A DNA stretch of 16,753 nt from Planctomycetota bacterium. GTDB lineage: Bacteria; Planctomycetota; Phycisphaerae; Sedimentisphaerales; Anaerohalosphaeraceae. The stretch lies in contig VRUF01000036.1 of the NCBI GenBank assembly GCA_019456245.1, positions 1-16,753 on the forward strand, written 5' to 3'. The notes below the pieces were generated by a model that saw only the letters and a program-made list of their open reading frames with translations, searched no databases and had not been told where the DNA came from. Below are positions 6,165 through 14,167 of the stretch, piece by piece. Position 1 is the first letter of the stretch. Each line of letters starts with the position of its first letter. The position numbers were made by a program, and so were the translations under genes.

Positions 6165-7493
6165 TTACGGTGCCACGCGTAGCCAGTTACGGGCCACGAT
6201 CAAAAGGTCATTGATGTTAACTATTCCGTCCGGTGCGGTACTACCACCGGGTCCGCCAATGTCGCCTTCTATCGGATCATCCTCATCCGGCTTTTCGTTA
6301 GTGCTGATCTCAAAAGCAAGATCCCACGACACAGAATCACCGTGATTTGGAAACAGAGGATCATATGCAGGTATCTGAAGAGGTACGCCGCTGAACCACT
6401 GGCTTCCAAGAACCGGCGGCCATGTAATCGTGGTAGTGGTAGTACCACCTGCATCAGTGGTAGTGGTCGTGACCTCCTCGATACTCACCGCGTTATCCAT
6501 GAAGAATTTAGGTCTGGTCTTCCAGCCCCATTCATGATCACAATCCTCATCCCAGATCGGAGCGATACTAAGCCAATAGATCCTGTTTGGTTCGCCTTCG
6601 GTATCCTGATAGAACCAGTCAACCCCGTCAAGCAGTTGGTTATACTGGAAGCATGCATCATTCGGTTCGTAAGCAGGATCGTCCCCAGGTATAGGATCAG
6701 GATTGCCCCCTGCAGCACCACCAATTGGGTCATTCCTATCAAAGTTACGAGGATCGCGGTCATACCCGGCGAAATTCCAAACGTAGTTTTCGCAGAGGTG
6801 CTCCCAGACAAGCTCATCGGGATGGCTGTAGCTTTCCGGGTCAGCGGGGTCAGCTGGAACATCCGTCCAAATACCAATATGGAACGCCACAGGATGACAA
6901 GGCGGAGCAGGATCTGTCCAACCCGGGAACGAACCCCACCAATGGAAATCTGTCACGGGACGATTATCCTCGCAAATCCAGTCGTCAGCAGCTATCGGAC
7001 CTATATGATAATCGGACAATTCGTCCCATCCCCAGAACAATGGCACAGCGGGGTCTTCGCCGCTTTCTATATCGATTATGATAGGACCCTGACTGTGCTT
7101 CGTAACCAAAGCCTTACTCAGCGTAGTCTTCGGAGAGACCATCAACCAGTGCCAGTAGTTCCACATAAACACCAGCGGACCACCAGGTGACGGCGACATA
7201 GTCGGAGCACCCATCCATGTGGTGTTCTCGTCAACAAGGATCGACAGAACATTTGTGATGTTGAATCCGGGAACGTCAAGAAAGTTTGTCGCCAGCGGTG
7301 TCGCCGCTGCCGTACCGGCTATGGACGTGTCGATCGTGATCGTTGTCGCTACGCCCGTTTGGATATCGAAACCGGGACCAACTCCGCAGGTCCAATACCA
7401 CGAACGGATAAGACCACTGCCTAAAGGAAACGTTTCCAAACCGAGCGAGACCTGAGTAATCGCACCACCGGACCCAAACGCAGGAGCAGTCAC
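6165..7493 (-). CDS. C-terminal part of a secreted protein with dockerin-like tail, split off by an in-frame TAA
   Basis: An open frame of 442 codons from GTG at 7493. It is in the same reading frame as the gene ending at TAA 7538-7536, and the frame is open from directly after that TAA (14 further codons, 'TEDPDLSNCIITVA'). There is no Shine-Dalgarno before the GTG and no signal peptide, so independent translation is doubtful. The protein is rich in Trp, Asp and Pro, like planctomycete extracellular proteins: 'AADDWICEDNRPVTDFHWWG' begins a block also seen, as I recall, in other Phycisphaerae secreted proteins. It also has a Thr-rich linker ('VTTTTTDAGGTTTTTITW') and a final dockerin-like half repeat 'DGIVNINDLLIVARNWL'. 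Most likely it is the C-terminal 40% of one protein with the upstream ORF, either by nonsense mutation or stop readthrough. No catalytic domain is recognised. Confidence 0.65.
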   Translation of the reverse strand: MTAPAFGSGGAITQVSLGLETFPLGSGLIRSWYWTCGVGPGFDIQTGVATTITIDTSIAGTAAATPLATNFLDVPGFNITNVLSILVDENTTWMGAPTMSPSPGGPLVFMWNYWHWLMVSPKTTLSKALVTKHSQGPIIIDIESGEDPAVPLFWGWDELSDYHIGPIAADDWICEDNRPVTDFHWWGSFPGWTDPAPPCHPVAFHIGIWTDVPADPADPESYSHPDELVWEHLCENYVWNFAGYDRDPRNFDRNDPIGGAAGGNPDPIPGDDPAYEPNDACFQYNQLLDGVDWFYQDTEGEPNRIYWLSIAPIWDEDCDHEWGWKTRPKFFMDNAVSIEEVTTTTTDAGGTTTTTITWPPVLGSQWFSGVPLQIPAYDPLFPNHGDSVSWDLAFEISTNEKPDEDDPIEGDIGGPGGSTAPDGIVNINDLLIVARNWLRVAP

Positions 7494-7535
7494 AGCAACG
7501 GTTATGATACAGTTCGACAGATCAGGATCCTCGGT

Positions 7536-9530
7536 TTATTCAACCCTGTATGCACTGGCATAGCTGTTGCCTGGCGACAAGCCGCTGCCATCACCACCCC
7601 AGGTCATAACCATTCCGCCATCTTGGGGATTAACGGGATTGCCGGGGTCGCCCGGGTAAGGAAGAAGTCCGTCTGCCGCCATGAATATGGCGTTAGGATA
7701 ACGTGCCTCTACCTCTTTCTTCTCTAAAAGGTCTTCGTTCTGCCACAAAGCCATATACTCCTGCCCTTTTATCAGCGACATCGGTGCAATACCTGCATGT
7801 GCATGCTCACCGTTACGAGCAAGATTCCATTCTAAGTATGTATTAAGAGAGAAGTGGGGGGTGCCAACTGCCACAGTTTCCTTTGGACATTCGATAATGA
7901 AACGTATCAGTTTCTGACCGTCAACTTTTTGGTTGCCATCTACGTCTACCCTTAACGATGAAGTATGAATAGGATCGCTCTTGTCATCCGTCTGGTTGTC
8001 GTCAGCTAGATCCATGTCGACCGTACCGTCAGGGTTCAAACGCATGCCTACCAGAACTTCCACATGCCCTTCCAGGTCCATCTCGATGTCCTGACCGTCT
8101 TTGAGCTCTTTGATCAGTTCCTGTACTTTTGCAATGGTCAGAGGTGCCTCGATCGTCCTGGTCGTAACATACTTTTTATAACGAGTCGCTTTCTTAAGGT
8201 ACCAGCTGTCTCCCGGGCCTGCCGGGGTTCCTTCAGATGTGGTTCCAAGTACACCTGCGAGATCGCTTATACTTGTCGGAACCGAAGCCGGTATCTTACC
8301 TCTGGCCTGAAGGTACTTCAGACTGTTGGACATCGCACCGGGAGCACAATAATTAGGATCCTGAGGCTGATTGACAAACTTGTCCAGGTCAGGAATAACA
8401 CCAGAGTTCGGATCATTCGTTGCCGCCCCGTTAACATCCTCATCCGGATCGGCATTGGCCGTCTCTGGCGAACCAGTGTCTTTACCCTTCTTGCCGCCGA
8501 TCTGGAAAGAAAGATCCGATACAAAAGTTGGAGTCGCGGCTGTAGGCCCGGCGGGTATCTCTGCAATGCTGATCGAATAATCGTATTTCAAAGCACTAAC
8601 ATCGGTACCGTGAGCCACTAAGAGATCGAAATATGTCATAAGCGTTTGATCGCCGCCAAGGCTTTCGATACTCAGATTTTGTACAACCCATTGGGAACCG
8701 CCTATTCCGTCTTCAATACCAAGGTTAAAGTAATAGATACCGGCTGGGCGGTTATAATCCAGCGTGATTCGGCCCCAGTTACTGTCCGGTGTAGAACTAG
8801 CCGATCCTATCCAGTCCAATTGCTCGATCTTTACACCCGGATTTACAGAATCAAAAACACATTCATGCGTTAGTTCTCCGTTGGTGAGCCAGAAATTATA
8901 CCCGCGAATATCTATCGATACCCATTCCGGATTATAAGGTATCGGCAACTGGAAATCCTGGAGGGTATAATCGCTTGGAGGGTTACCTCCCTCCCCAATG
9001 GGGATGCGAATAATATCCATACGTCCAACCCACGGCACGGAGGGATTTTGCGGATCGAAATCGCTAAGAGGCGGCTGCTGCGAAGGATCAACTCCCGGAG
9101 GCGGATTAATGGACCAATCCGTCGTCGACCAGTTAACGGTAACAACCGCGTATCCCTGGAGTAAGGCGGGGTTTACCAGATCGTAACCGAAAGTTAAACT
9201 GATTATCTTTACCCGGTCCGGATCATATGGGTCGTCGTACCACCACTCGTTCCACCAGGCTGCCCCTTCCGGACCCTGCTCTGTGTTACCCCAATCATCT
9301 ACAAGAGCCTCATCAGCATCCTGCGGATACTTAAACCATCGAACTCCTTGCTCGTTGGCCCATGCGTCACCGACACTTGCCGACGCGTCCAGAATATTCC
9401 AGTTCTCGTTATCTCCTGCCATGTAAGCCTCAAAATTACCCACCTGCTGTAGTGCAAAAAGCGGTGAAACCGCCAAAGGGCAGAGAAGGCAAAAAACAAC
9501 AATTAACAACTTCCACTTTACATCTCTCAT
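7536..9530 (-). CDS. secreted protein with C39-like cysteine-peptidase domain (N-terminal part of a split gene)
   Basis: A 664-residue ORF with an N-terminal signal peptide: 'MRDVKWK', then a hydrophobic core, with likely cleavage near 'SPLFA'. I choose the ATG at 9530, 8 bases after AGGAG; the ATG at 9536 is only 2 bases from it. Residues about 25-340 are strand-rich with many Trp and Pro and match nothing I recognise. Residues about 380-550 look like a papain-fold C39-type peptidase domain: Cys C395 in 'NYCAPGAMSNSLKYL', His H489 in 'GHVEVLVGM', and a following 'DLADDN' (508-513) that could supply the third residue. This is motif-level inference; the domain may be inactive or serve binding. 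The end, 'GNSYASAYRVE', runs straight into the next ORF in the same frame. A strong promoter is seen about 225 bp upstream. Confidence 0.8.
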   Translation of the reverse strand: MRDVKWKLLIVVFCLLCPLAVSPLFALQQVGNFEAYMAGDNENWNILDASASVGDAWANEQGVRWFKYPQDADEALVDDWGNTEQGPEGAAWWNEWWYDDPYDPDRVKIISLTFGYDLVNPALLQGYAVVTVNWSTTDWSINPPPGVDPSQQPPLSDFDPQNPSVPWVGRMDIIRIPIGEGGNPPSDYTLQDFQLPIPYNPEWVSIDIRGYNFWLTNGELTHECVFDSVNPGVKIEQLDWIGSASSTPDSNWGRITLDYNRPAGIYYFNLGIEDGIGGSQWVVQNLSIESLGGDQTLMTYFDLLVAHGTDVSALKYDYSISIAEIPAGPTAATPTFVSDLSFQIGGKKGKDTGSPETANADPDEDVNGAATNDPNSGVIPDLDKFVNQPQDPNYCAPGAMSNSLKYLQARGKIPASVPTSISDLAGVLGTTSEGTPAGPGDSWYLKKATRYKKYVTTRTIEAPLTIAKVQELIKELKDGQDIEMDLEGHVEVLVGMRLNPDGTVDMDLADDNQTDDKSDPIHTSSLRVDVDGNQKVDGQKLIRFIIECPKETVAVGTPHFSLNTYLEWNLARNGEHAHAGIAPMSLIKGQEYMALWQNEDLLEKKEVEARYPNAIFMAADGLLPYPGDPGNPVNPQDGGMVMTWGGDGSGLSPGNSYASAYRVE

Positions 9531-9761
9531 GATCATTTCTCCTAAAAACTATTTAAATTTCCACTCACATTCGCTATATATTTCAATCGCCTCAGGCTAA
9601 AAATTTCAAACCTCAAGCTCTGATTGTCTGATGCAGATAACAGGCGCAGGACAGCCCGAAAAAGAATAAATGGGGACAATAAGACTGGACGCCAACACAG
9701 AAATGAAAATCCCGTAATATGAGCCTGTTGCAACCATACCCGTACTCCGATAGAACGTCCT

Positions 9762-9791
9762 ATATTATTACGGAAATAACGGGTTTGTCAA
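9762..9791 (-). promoter_or_regulatory. sigma-70-like promoter of the secreted C39-like gene
   Basis: On the minus strand a consensus TTGACA (complement of 9786-9791), an 18-bp spacer and TAATAT (complement of 9762-9767). Transcription would start near 9755, leaving a leader of about 225 nt before the ATG at 9530. No known riboswitch is recognised in that leader. Confidence 0.5.
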
Positions 9792-10214
9792 TAAAAATCC
9801 TGAAATTTCCAAAAAATCATAGTCAAAATCACCACTAAATTTTCAACCGGCAAATAGGTAGACTAGGCCTTTAACTTAAAACGAGGCTCATGCCGTTTCA
9901 GCATACAGCAAATTACTTAAAAACATTAAGGGTAGCTCTAATAATCGCCTGCCTTTAACCTGAAAAGGATACCCCATCCATACCAAAATAAAACTGATGC
10001 CAAGCATACTTGTACCCTTCAGGCAACAACATAAGGGCGGCGGTGAGCAAAACTGTATCTCCCCCCTGCCAGTCACGGGCGTGCTACGATCTAACCTATG
10101 AGTCGTGCCGGAAGAGCAATTAATATGACAGGATCGTCGACCATATCCCGGAAGATTTGGATTTGGAGGGTTTGAACTTTACCCAGGTACTGAGGTTGGC
10201 TTCGTTATAAAGTT
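9792..10214. other. gene-poor stretch with possible coding fossils
   Basis: I see no intact gene here. On the plus strand the frame before TAA 10205-10207 reads 'YDRIVDHIPEDLDLEGLNF' and then 'TQVLRLASL', which looks like the end of a real protein, but it has a TAA just upstream in frame and no recognisable N-terminus. On the minus strand one frame over about 9990-10080 reads 'DTVLLTAALMLLPEGYK' and is closed by stops on both sides. These could be decayed gene ends or chance. No repeat, tRNA or terminator was found. Confidence 0.3.
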
Positions 10215-10643
10215 TTACCCATGAGGAAAGCCTAAGACAAGTCCTATGCTTCCGAGAGCAAAAATAATTCCGCCCATAATTCGTACTAGCTTAATAGATG
10301 TCGCAATGCTCATGAAGTCAAAAGTGCTCTGCGAGCAAAATGGAAATACAATAAGCACCAAACCCAGTGCGGCAATGTTCGTATTAAATAAATATCCCGC
10401 CCACCAATATTTACCAAAGCAAATGGCTGACATTATCAAACCAAGCGGAAATATTGCGGTAAGTACAATAAATAGAAGGGCATAGCGTCTAACCTGGTCG
10501 TAGAATCTACGCAGCTTTTCCTCATGTTCAGGGCAGATGGAAATAGAAACCTCGTACCGATTGGCAACAACAGGAGTCGTACTCAAAACCCTGATTTCTT
10601 TAACCTCATAACTCTTCTTGCCGCACCACATGCATTTGAACAT
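10215..10643 (-). CDS. small zinc-ribbon membrane protein, function unknown
   Basis: A 142-residue protein. It starts with a metal-binding pattern, C4-x2-C7 ('CMWC') and C37-x2-H40 ('CPEH'), followed by three to four hydrophobic segments (about 54-75, 80-104 and 122-139), so a cytoplasmic zinc finger anchored in the membrane is likely. I prefer the ATG at 10643, with GGAAAG about 10 bases upstream; the ATG at 10661 would add six residues and has only a weak ribosome-binding site. It stands alone: the tRNA-Tyr and its terminator lie upstream on the same strand and a gene-poor stretch lies downstream. No family is recognised, and the protein could equally be a membrane sensor or a structural hypothetical. 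Confidence 0.65.
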   Translation of the reverse strand: MFKCMWCGKKSYEVKEIRVLSTTPVVANRYEVSISICPEHEEKLRRFYDQVRRYALLFIVLTAIFPLGLIMSAICFGKYWWAGYLFNTNIAALGLVLIVFPFCSQSTFDFMSIATSIKLVRIMGGIIFALGSIGLVLGFPHG

Positions 10644-10774
10644 TATACTAGATCTTTCCATTATCCGTGATTTTTCATTCTATCTCTTAATACAGACGCG
10701 ATTATATGGGGAATGTTACAGGAAAAACAGGATTTTTAGGAAAAAAAAACGCAGAATCCGGTGCATGAGGTGCA

Positions 10775-10811
10775 AAAAACGAAAGCCTGCGACTCTATGC
10801 GAAACGCAGGC
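10775..10811 (-). terminator. terminator of the tRNA-Tyr transcript
   Basis: A perfect 7-bp stem GCCTGCG (10785-10791) / CGCAGGC (10805-10811) with a 13-base loop lies 13 bases after the tRNA 3' end. On the minus strand it is followed by TTTCG and then TTTTTT. Confidence 0.65.
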
Positions 10812-10824
10812 CTAAGCTCAAAAC

Positions 10825-10907
10825 TGGGCCGGGCTGGATTCGAACCAGCGAAGGCTCACGCCAATGGGTTTACAGCCCATCCCCTTTAGCCACTCGGGCA
10901 CCGACCC
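10825..10907 (-). tRNA. tRNA-Tyr (anticodon GTA)
   Basis: An 83-nt class II tRNA folded by eye. The acceptor stem is GGGTCGG/CCGGCCC (one G-T pair) and the D-arm is CCC/GGG with GAGTGGCTAAA. The anticodon stem is ATGGG/CCCAT around CTGTAAA, giving anticodon GTA. A long variable arm (TGGCGTGAGCCTTC) follows, then the T-arm GCTGG-TTCGAAT-CCAGC and discriminator A. The long variable arm is normal for bacterial tRNA-Tyr. The 3' CCA is not encoded (GTT follows), so CCA must be added by nucleotidyltransferase. A possible promoter, TTGTGC-16 bp-TATTGT, lies upstream on the same strand. Confidence 0.97.
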
Positions 10908-11080
10908 TGCAAAACAGGAATTCGCCAGTTTAACAATACACCTCGAGATTTCAAGCACAAAAATGCTCTTTTCAAAGAATTTAAGCCCCTGCAAACCATA
11001 AATGCACTCCTAAGCCTAAAATTCTTTACTTAAAACGCCAATTTTGATAACCTGTAGAAAGACTGGAAAGGCTTAAAACC

Positions 11081-11347
11081 ATGAAAAAACCTGAACAACT
11101 TATAGATGTTTTTACTCAAATCGATGACCCAAAGGTCATGCAGAAATTCTTCACCGAGATTTTCACACCTGCAGAACGCCACGATCTTGAAACCAGATGG
11201 CAATCGATGAAACTCCTCTCGCAAAACATACCACAAAGAAAGATCGCAGAAATGCTCTCAATAAGCCTCTGCAAGATCACAAGGGGAGCAAAAGTGCTAA
11301 AGCAGAAAAACTCAGTCTCAAAAAAAATACTAAAAACCTCAAACTGA
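11081..11347 (+). CDS. TrpR-family transcriptional repressor
   Basis: An 88-residue DNA-binding protein of the Trp repressor superfamily. Residues 28-75 align by eye with E. coli TrpR: 'FTPAERHDLETRW' against 'LTPDEREALGTRV', and 'KITRGAKVLKQ' against 'TITRGSNSLKA'. The tryptophan-contacting T44, R54 and R84 of E. coli appear as T29, R39 and R68, so ligand binding may be kept. The helix-turn-helix is about 51-73 ('PQRKIAEMLSISLCKITRG'). It is shorter than the E. coli protein, mainly at the N-terminus. The ATG at 11081 has GGAAAGG 9 bases upstream. No trp biosynthesis gene is next to it; it stands alone between tRNA-Tyr (opposite strand) and the convergent ABC permease. Its targets and its real effector are not shown by the window. 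Confidence 0.8.
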   Translation: MKKPEQLIDVFTQIDDPKVMQKFFTEIFTPAERHDLETRWQSMKLLSQNIPQRKIAEMLSISLCKITRGAKVLKQKNSVSKKILKTSN

Positions 11348-11434
11348 CCGTAGGTGCTTACACTACAGAGAACCACGAATAAACACGAATATACCGTACT
11401 CCTTTAATTCTCACGCATTAAATTTTCCGATTTC

Positions 11435-13099
11435 CTATCGGTGTCTGTTCCATGCCACGGCTAAGGGTCCTGATGCAAGCGGCAGTACCATTAGCGTCAG
11501 CAATCCGCCCATCATTATTATTGAAGAAGATTGAGGGGCTTTCGAGAACCAGAGAATTTCCAGCCCGGCTGCAAAAGCGTAACGCCAGAGAAGCCACATT
11601 CCCGCAAACAATGCTGCCCAGGAGCACCCCGCAAAAAGGCAAACCCGTTGATAGATTAGCTCACGTTGGCATGCACGGGCAAATATCCAGATCGTCCCCA
11701 CCAGACTTGTCATACCTATCCCCCAGGGCAAGGCCTTGCTAAATGCCGTCTGAAACCATTCAGGAATTAAACCCAAACCACATAAGATCGCCCATATAAT
11801 CAAAACCCCCCAGCTGCCGCCACACAATATACAAAGAAACCATGTTCGCCCCATCAGTGTCAGCGATGCACCTATCCCCACCGCAGCAAGTAAATACAGC
11901 GGAAACAATCCCGCCAAGCCAAGGAGCTTACTGTAACCGATTTGCTTCATCAGCCCCGTAGCAACTGTCAACGTTTCAGTCACCGTCTCGCTCTGACCAA
12001 CCAGGTAGAACCATCCGATCATAAGCAGCCACGCCAGCAATATCACCGCCCATGCCATGAGCATACTCCATAATGCTGTCCAGATGACAACCATCGATTG
12101 CATTAAACTGCTTATCGGCCTTGTTGCCCGAAAGCTGGTCATCTCGAAACGTCGCCCCATTGTACCAAGATTAAGTCCAACGAATAACGGCCCGCCAAGG
12201 CTCATTAAAAATATCAGAAGAAACATCCAAAAAGTTATTACTGCTTTCTGACTTGGCATTGCTGCTCCCAAAAGAACACTTATCACGCACAGCGCCGCAA
12301 TGATTGCAGGAACGGACCATCCCCTCTCTCGCCATTCCATCCAGAACTGCGCTTTCGCAGTTGAGCTAAACGCTCTGCGATTTCTCGGAAGCATATCCCG
12401 CAAACCGGCAAAACAGGCTCGCAGTCCCATCCATCCGGAGCAATCTCCCCTCCGATCACGAGATATCCCGATCACTGCAATTGCGTATGCTAGCCCAATA
12501 CAAAACAACAGGCCCAGAAACTCAATGCTGGTCAATGTTTTCCATTCACTTCGCGGCAGATTAAACATATTTGCGATTCCGTATCGCGAACTTATGAATC
12601 GCTCAAATTGCACGTAACTGACGACACCAAGTCCGATTTGCAGAAGCGGAAAACCCGTCGTGATCCAGACAATAGCCTGCATGCAAGCGAGAAACGTCAA
12701 CAGCAAAAGCAAAGGCCCGACTATCGGCCATGTAACCGAAAATATTATCCGCCCCGCCCCAACGGTCGCCAGATACAAGCATCCGACCATCAATGCCGGA
12801 AAGATCATCTGCCACGCCACCAAAACGGATGTCCGTACCGGATGTGTATAAAGACGCGAAGGAAAACTCAGCCTGTTCTTACGCACATTATACTGCCGAA
12901 AAAATGCCATCGCCAAAAACAAAACCATTTCAAGCTGAATGGTAAAGTAATGAACAATAACAGATGGTCCTGCGCCAATGTCAGGAAGCCGCAACCAAAG
13001 CATTGCCACACCGCCGCCAATTACTGCCAAAAAGCAAAATACCCACCAGCGGTGTCGTCGCCAGAATTCCCAGAACATCGCCATTTGTATTGAATGCAT
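11435..13099 (-). CDS. ABC transporter permease (ABC-2 like)
   Basis: A 554-residue polytopic membrane protein, about a dozen hydrophobic helices in two halves separated by a hydrophilic stretch near 220-260 ('RDRRGDCSGWMGL', 'MLPRNRRAFSSTAKAQFWMEW'). It is the membrane partner of the ATPase encoded 55 bp upstream and belongs to the same regulator-led operon. The pattern, a GntR/YtrA regulator, an ATPase and a large permease, is that of ytr-type exporters that respond to cell-envelope stress in Firmicutes. I infer a similar exporter, with unknown substrate. I start at the ATG at 13099, 6 bases after AGGAG; an upstream in-frame TTG is ignored. A small hairpin (CCGAT/ATCGG, 11427-11441) spans the stop codon but lacks a U-tract. 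Confidence 0.85.
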   Translation of the reverse strand: MHSIQMAMFWEFWRRHRWWVFCFLAVIGGGVAMLWLRLPDIGAGPSVIVHYFTIQLEMVLFLAMAFFRQYNVRKNRLSFPSRLYTHPVRTSVLVAWQMIFPALMVGCLYLATVGAGRIIFSVTWPIVGPLLLLLTFLACMQAIVWITTGFPLLQIGLGVVSYVQFERFISSRYGIANMFNLPRSEWKTLTSIEFLGLLFCIGLAYAIAVIGISRDRRGDCSGWMGLRACFAGLRDMLPRNRRAFSSTAKAQFWMEWRERGWSVPAIIAALCVISVLLGAAMPSQKAVITFWMFLLIFLMSLGGPLFVGLNLGTMGRRFEMTSFRATRPISSLMQSMVVIWTALWSMLMAWAVILLAWLLMIGWFYLVGQSETVTETLTVATGLMKQIGYSKLLGLAGLFPLYLLAAVGIGASLTLMGRTWFLCILCGGSWGVLIIWAILCGLGLIPEWFQTAFSKALPWGIGMTSLVGTIWIFARACQRELIYQRVCLFAGCSWAALFAGMWLLWRYAFAAGLEILWFSKAPQSSSIIMMGGLLTLMVLPLASGPLAVAWNRHR

Positions 13100-13154
13100 C
13101 GCTATCTCCTGTAACAAATACCCAACATAAAACTCAAAACAATATAAAATTTGT

Positions 13155-14051
13155 TTATTGGCACCCGTCGCATTGTTTTACCCGCGCGACAAAAACCTCA
13201 TCCAGCGTTGGCGCCTTTTCATTTACAATCTGTGCGCCCAGTCGTTTCGCAGCGGCCCGCAGATCACTGATCCCGCCATTGCAAAGAAACGTCCATTCCA
13301 ATCCACTTCCCACGCAAGAGATCATGCCGGGCAATTCCGGCCTCTTAGTCTGTGGTTCGCTGAATCGCAGTGTGACATTGCGATGCGACTGCCTGATGTG
13401 GTCCATGGAATCGGTCAACACTACGCGTCCTCGATGCATCATGGCCACGCTGTCGACAACACGCTCTACCTCATCAAGCAGATGGGAAGAAAACAGAACC
13501 GTTCGCCCTTCCTGAGCCACAGTGCGAATAATTGCCCCAAGTATATCCCGCCGTACCACCGGATCGAGTCCGCTGGATGGCTCATCCAATAACAAAAGTT
13601 GGGGCCGATGCGCCAACGCGACAAGCAAACCTGTCCTTGCCCGCTGTCCGCGCGAAAGAGTTCCTATTTTTTGTTTCTTATCAAGCTGAAACACCTTGCA
13701 CAACTCATCTGCATATGAAGAATCCCAATTCGGATAAAACGGCTCACTGTAACGAAGCAATTCCTCGATCCGCATCCAGTCGGGCATGTCCCGATCCTCC
13801 GAGAGATACCCCGTTCGCCCCAGAGTTCCCACCGGATTGCGCACCGGATCCATCTCGAACACACGAACACTTCCCGTCTTTGCTTTAAGCAGCCCCAGAA
13901 CATGCCGGATAAGCGTAGTTTTACCGGCTCCGTTTTCGCCAACAAGCCCAAACACTCCCCCTCGCGGAATACTAAGACTCACTTCTTCCAAAGCCGTCTT
14001 CTTACCGAAACGGCGGGTAACATTACGAATTTCGATGACATTATCACTCAT
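13155..14051 (-). CDS. ABC transporter ATP-binding protein (YtrB-like)
   Basis: A 298-residue cytoplasmic ATPase. The Walker A loop 'GENGAGKTT' is at 38-46, the signature 'LSRGQ' at 132-136 (S-R-G-Q instead of the usual S-G-G-Q), Walker B 'LLLLDE' at 152-157 and the H-loop His at 190 in 'SSH'. The C-terminal 80 residues are a divergent accessory domain ending in 'KAPTLDEVFVARV', typical of ABC-2 exporters. The ATG at 14051 has CAGGAG 7 bases upstream. It is the middle gene of the GntR-ATPase-permease operon. The 106-bp gap to the GntR gene is unusually long for such an operon and is almost filled by repeat copy A. The second-position Arg in the signature motif also occurs in other members, and ATP hydrolysis is expected. 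Confidence 0.93.
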   Translation of the reverse strand: MSDNVIEIRNVTRRFGKKTALEEVSLSIPRGGVFGLVGENGAGKTTLIRHVLGLLKAKTGSVRVFEMDPVRNPVGTLGRTGYLSEDRDMPDWMRIEELLRYSEPFYPNWDSSYADELCKVFQLDKKQKIGTLSRGQRARTGLLVALAHRPQLLLLDEPSSGLDPVVRRDILGAIIRTVAQEGRTVLFSSHLLDEVERVVDSVAMMHRGRVVLTDSMDHIRQSHRNVTLRFSEPQTKRPELPGMISCVGSGLEWTFLCNGGISDLRAAAKRLGAQIVNEKAPTLDEVFVARVKQCDGCQ

Positions 14052-14068
14052 TAGTCGTCTCCTGTTCT

Positions 14069-14167
14069 ATACTGATCACGATTGAAAATTCCCATTTCGT
14101 TCGCGGTAACTTGATGTAAACAATTAGTTATCATTTTACTCGCGGGCATTTACTACCCTAAAGGGTA
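14069..14167 (-). repeat. intergenic repeat element, copy A
   Basis: A 99-bp sequence that recurs at 15683-15783. On the minus strand it begins with TACCCT-TT-AGGGTA (complement of 14154-14167), which contains the TAG stop of the GntR gene, and continues GTAAATG. Next comes a CGCG pair (14141-14144 and 14102-14105) that could close over an imperfect inner hairpin (TAACT/AGTTA plus TTG/CAA). It then reads AAATGGGAATTT, able to form a small GGGA-loop hairpin, and ends GTGATCAGTAT, 17 bases before the ATPase start. A 32-codon frame inside (from ATG 14147) is not conserved in copy B, so I do not call it a gene. Confidence 0.75.

Noticed and set aside
6342..7190. 282-codon plus-strand frame antisense to the dockerin-tailed ORF
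   Set aside because: It is a shadow frame; the minus strand has the coherent secreted-protein sequence and dockerin-like tail.
11374..11391. Direct repeat CACGAATA-aa-CACGAATA after the TrpR-like gene
   Set aside because: There are only two short units, not an array. Similar strings occur as debris in many genomes, but I cannot assign it.
11427..11441. Hairpin CCGAT/ATCGG spanning the permease stop codon as a terminator
   Set aside because: The stem is 5 bp, includes the stop codon, and is followed by AAAATTTAAT rather than a T-tract.
14049..14149. 32-codon frame within repeat copy A as a small gene
   Set aside because: The same frame is not kept in repeat copy B, so the shared sequence is better explained as a noncoding repeat.
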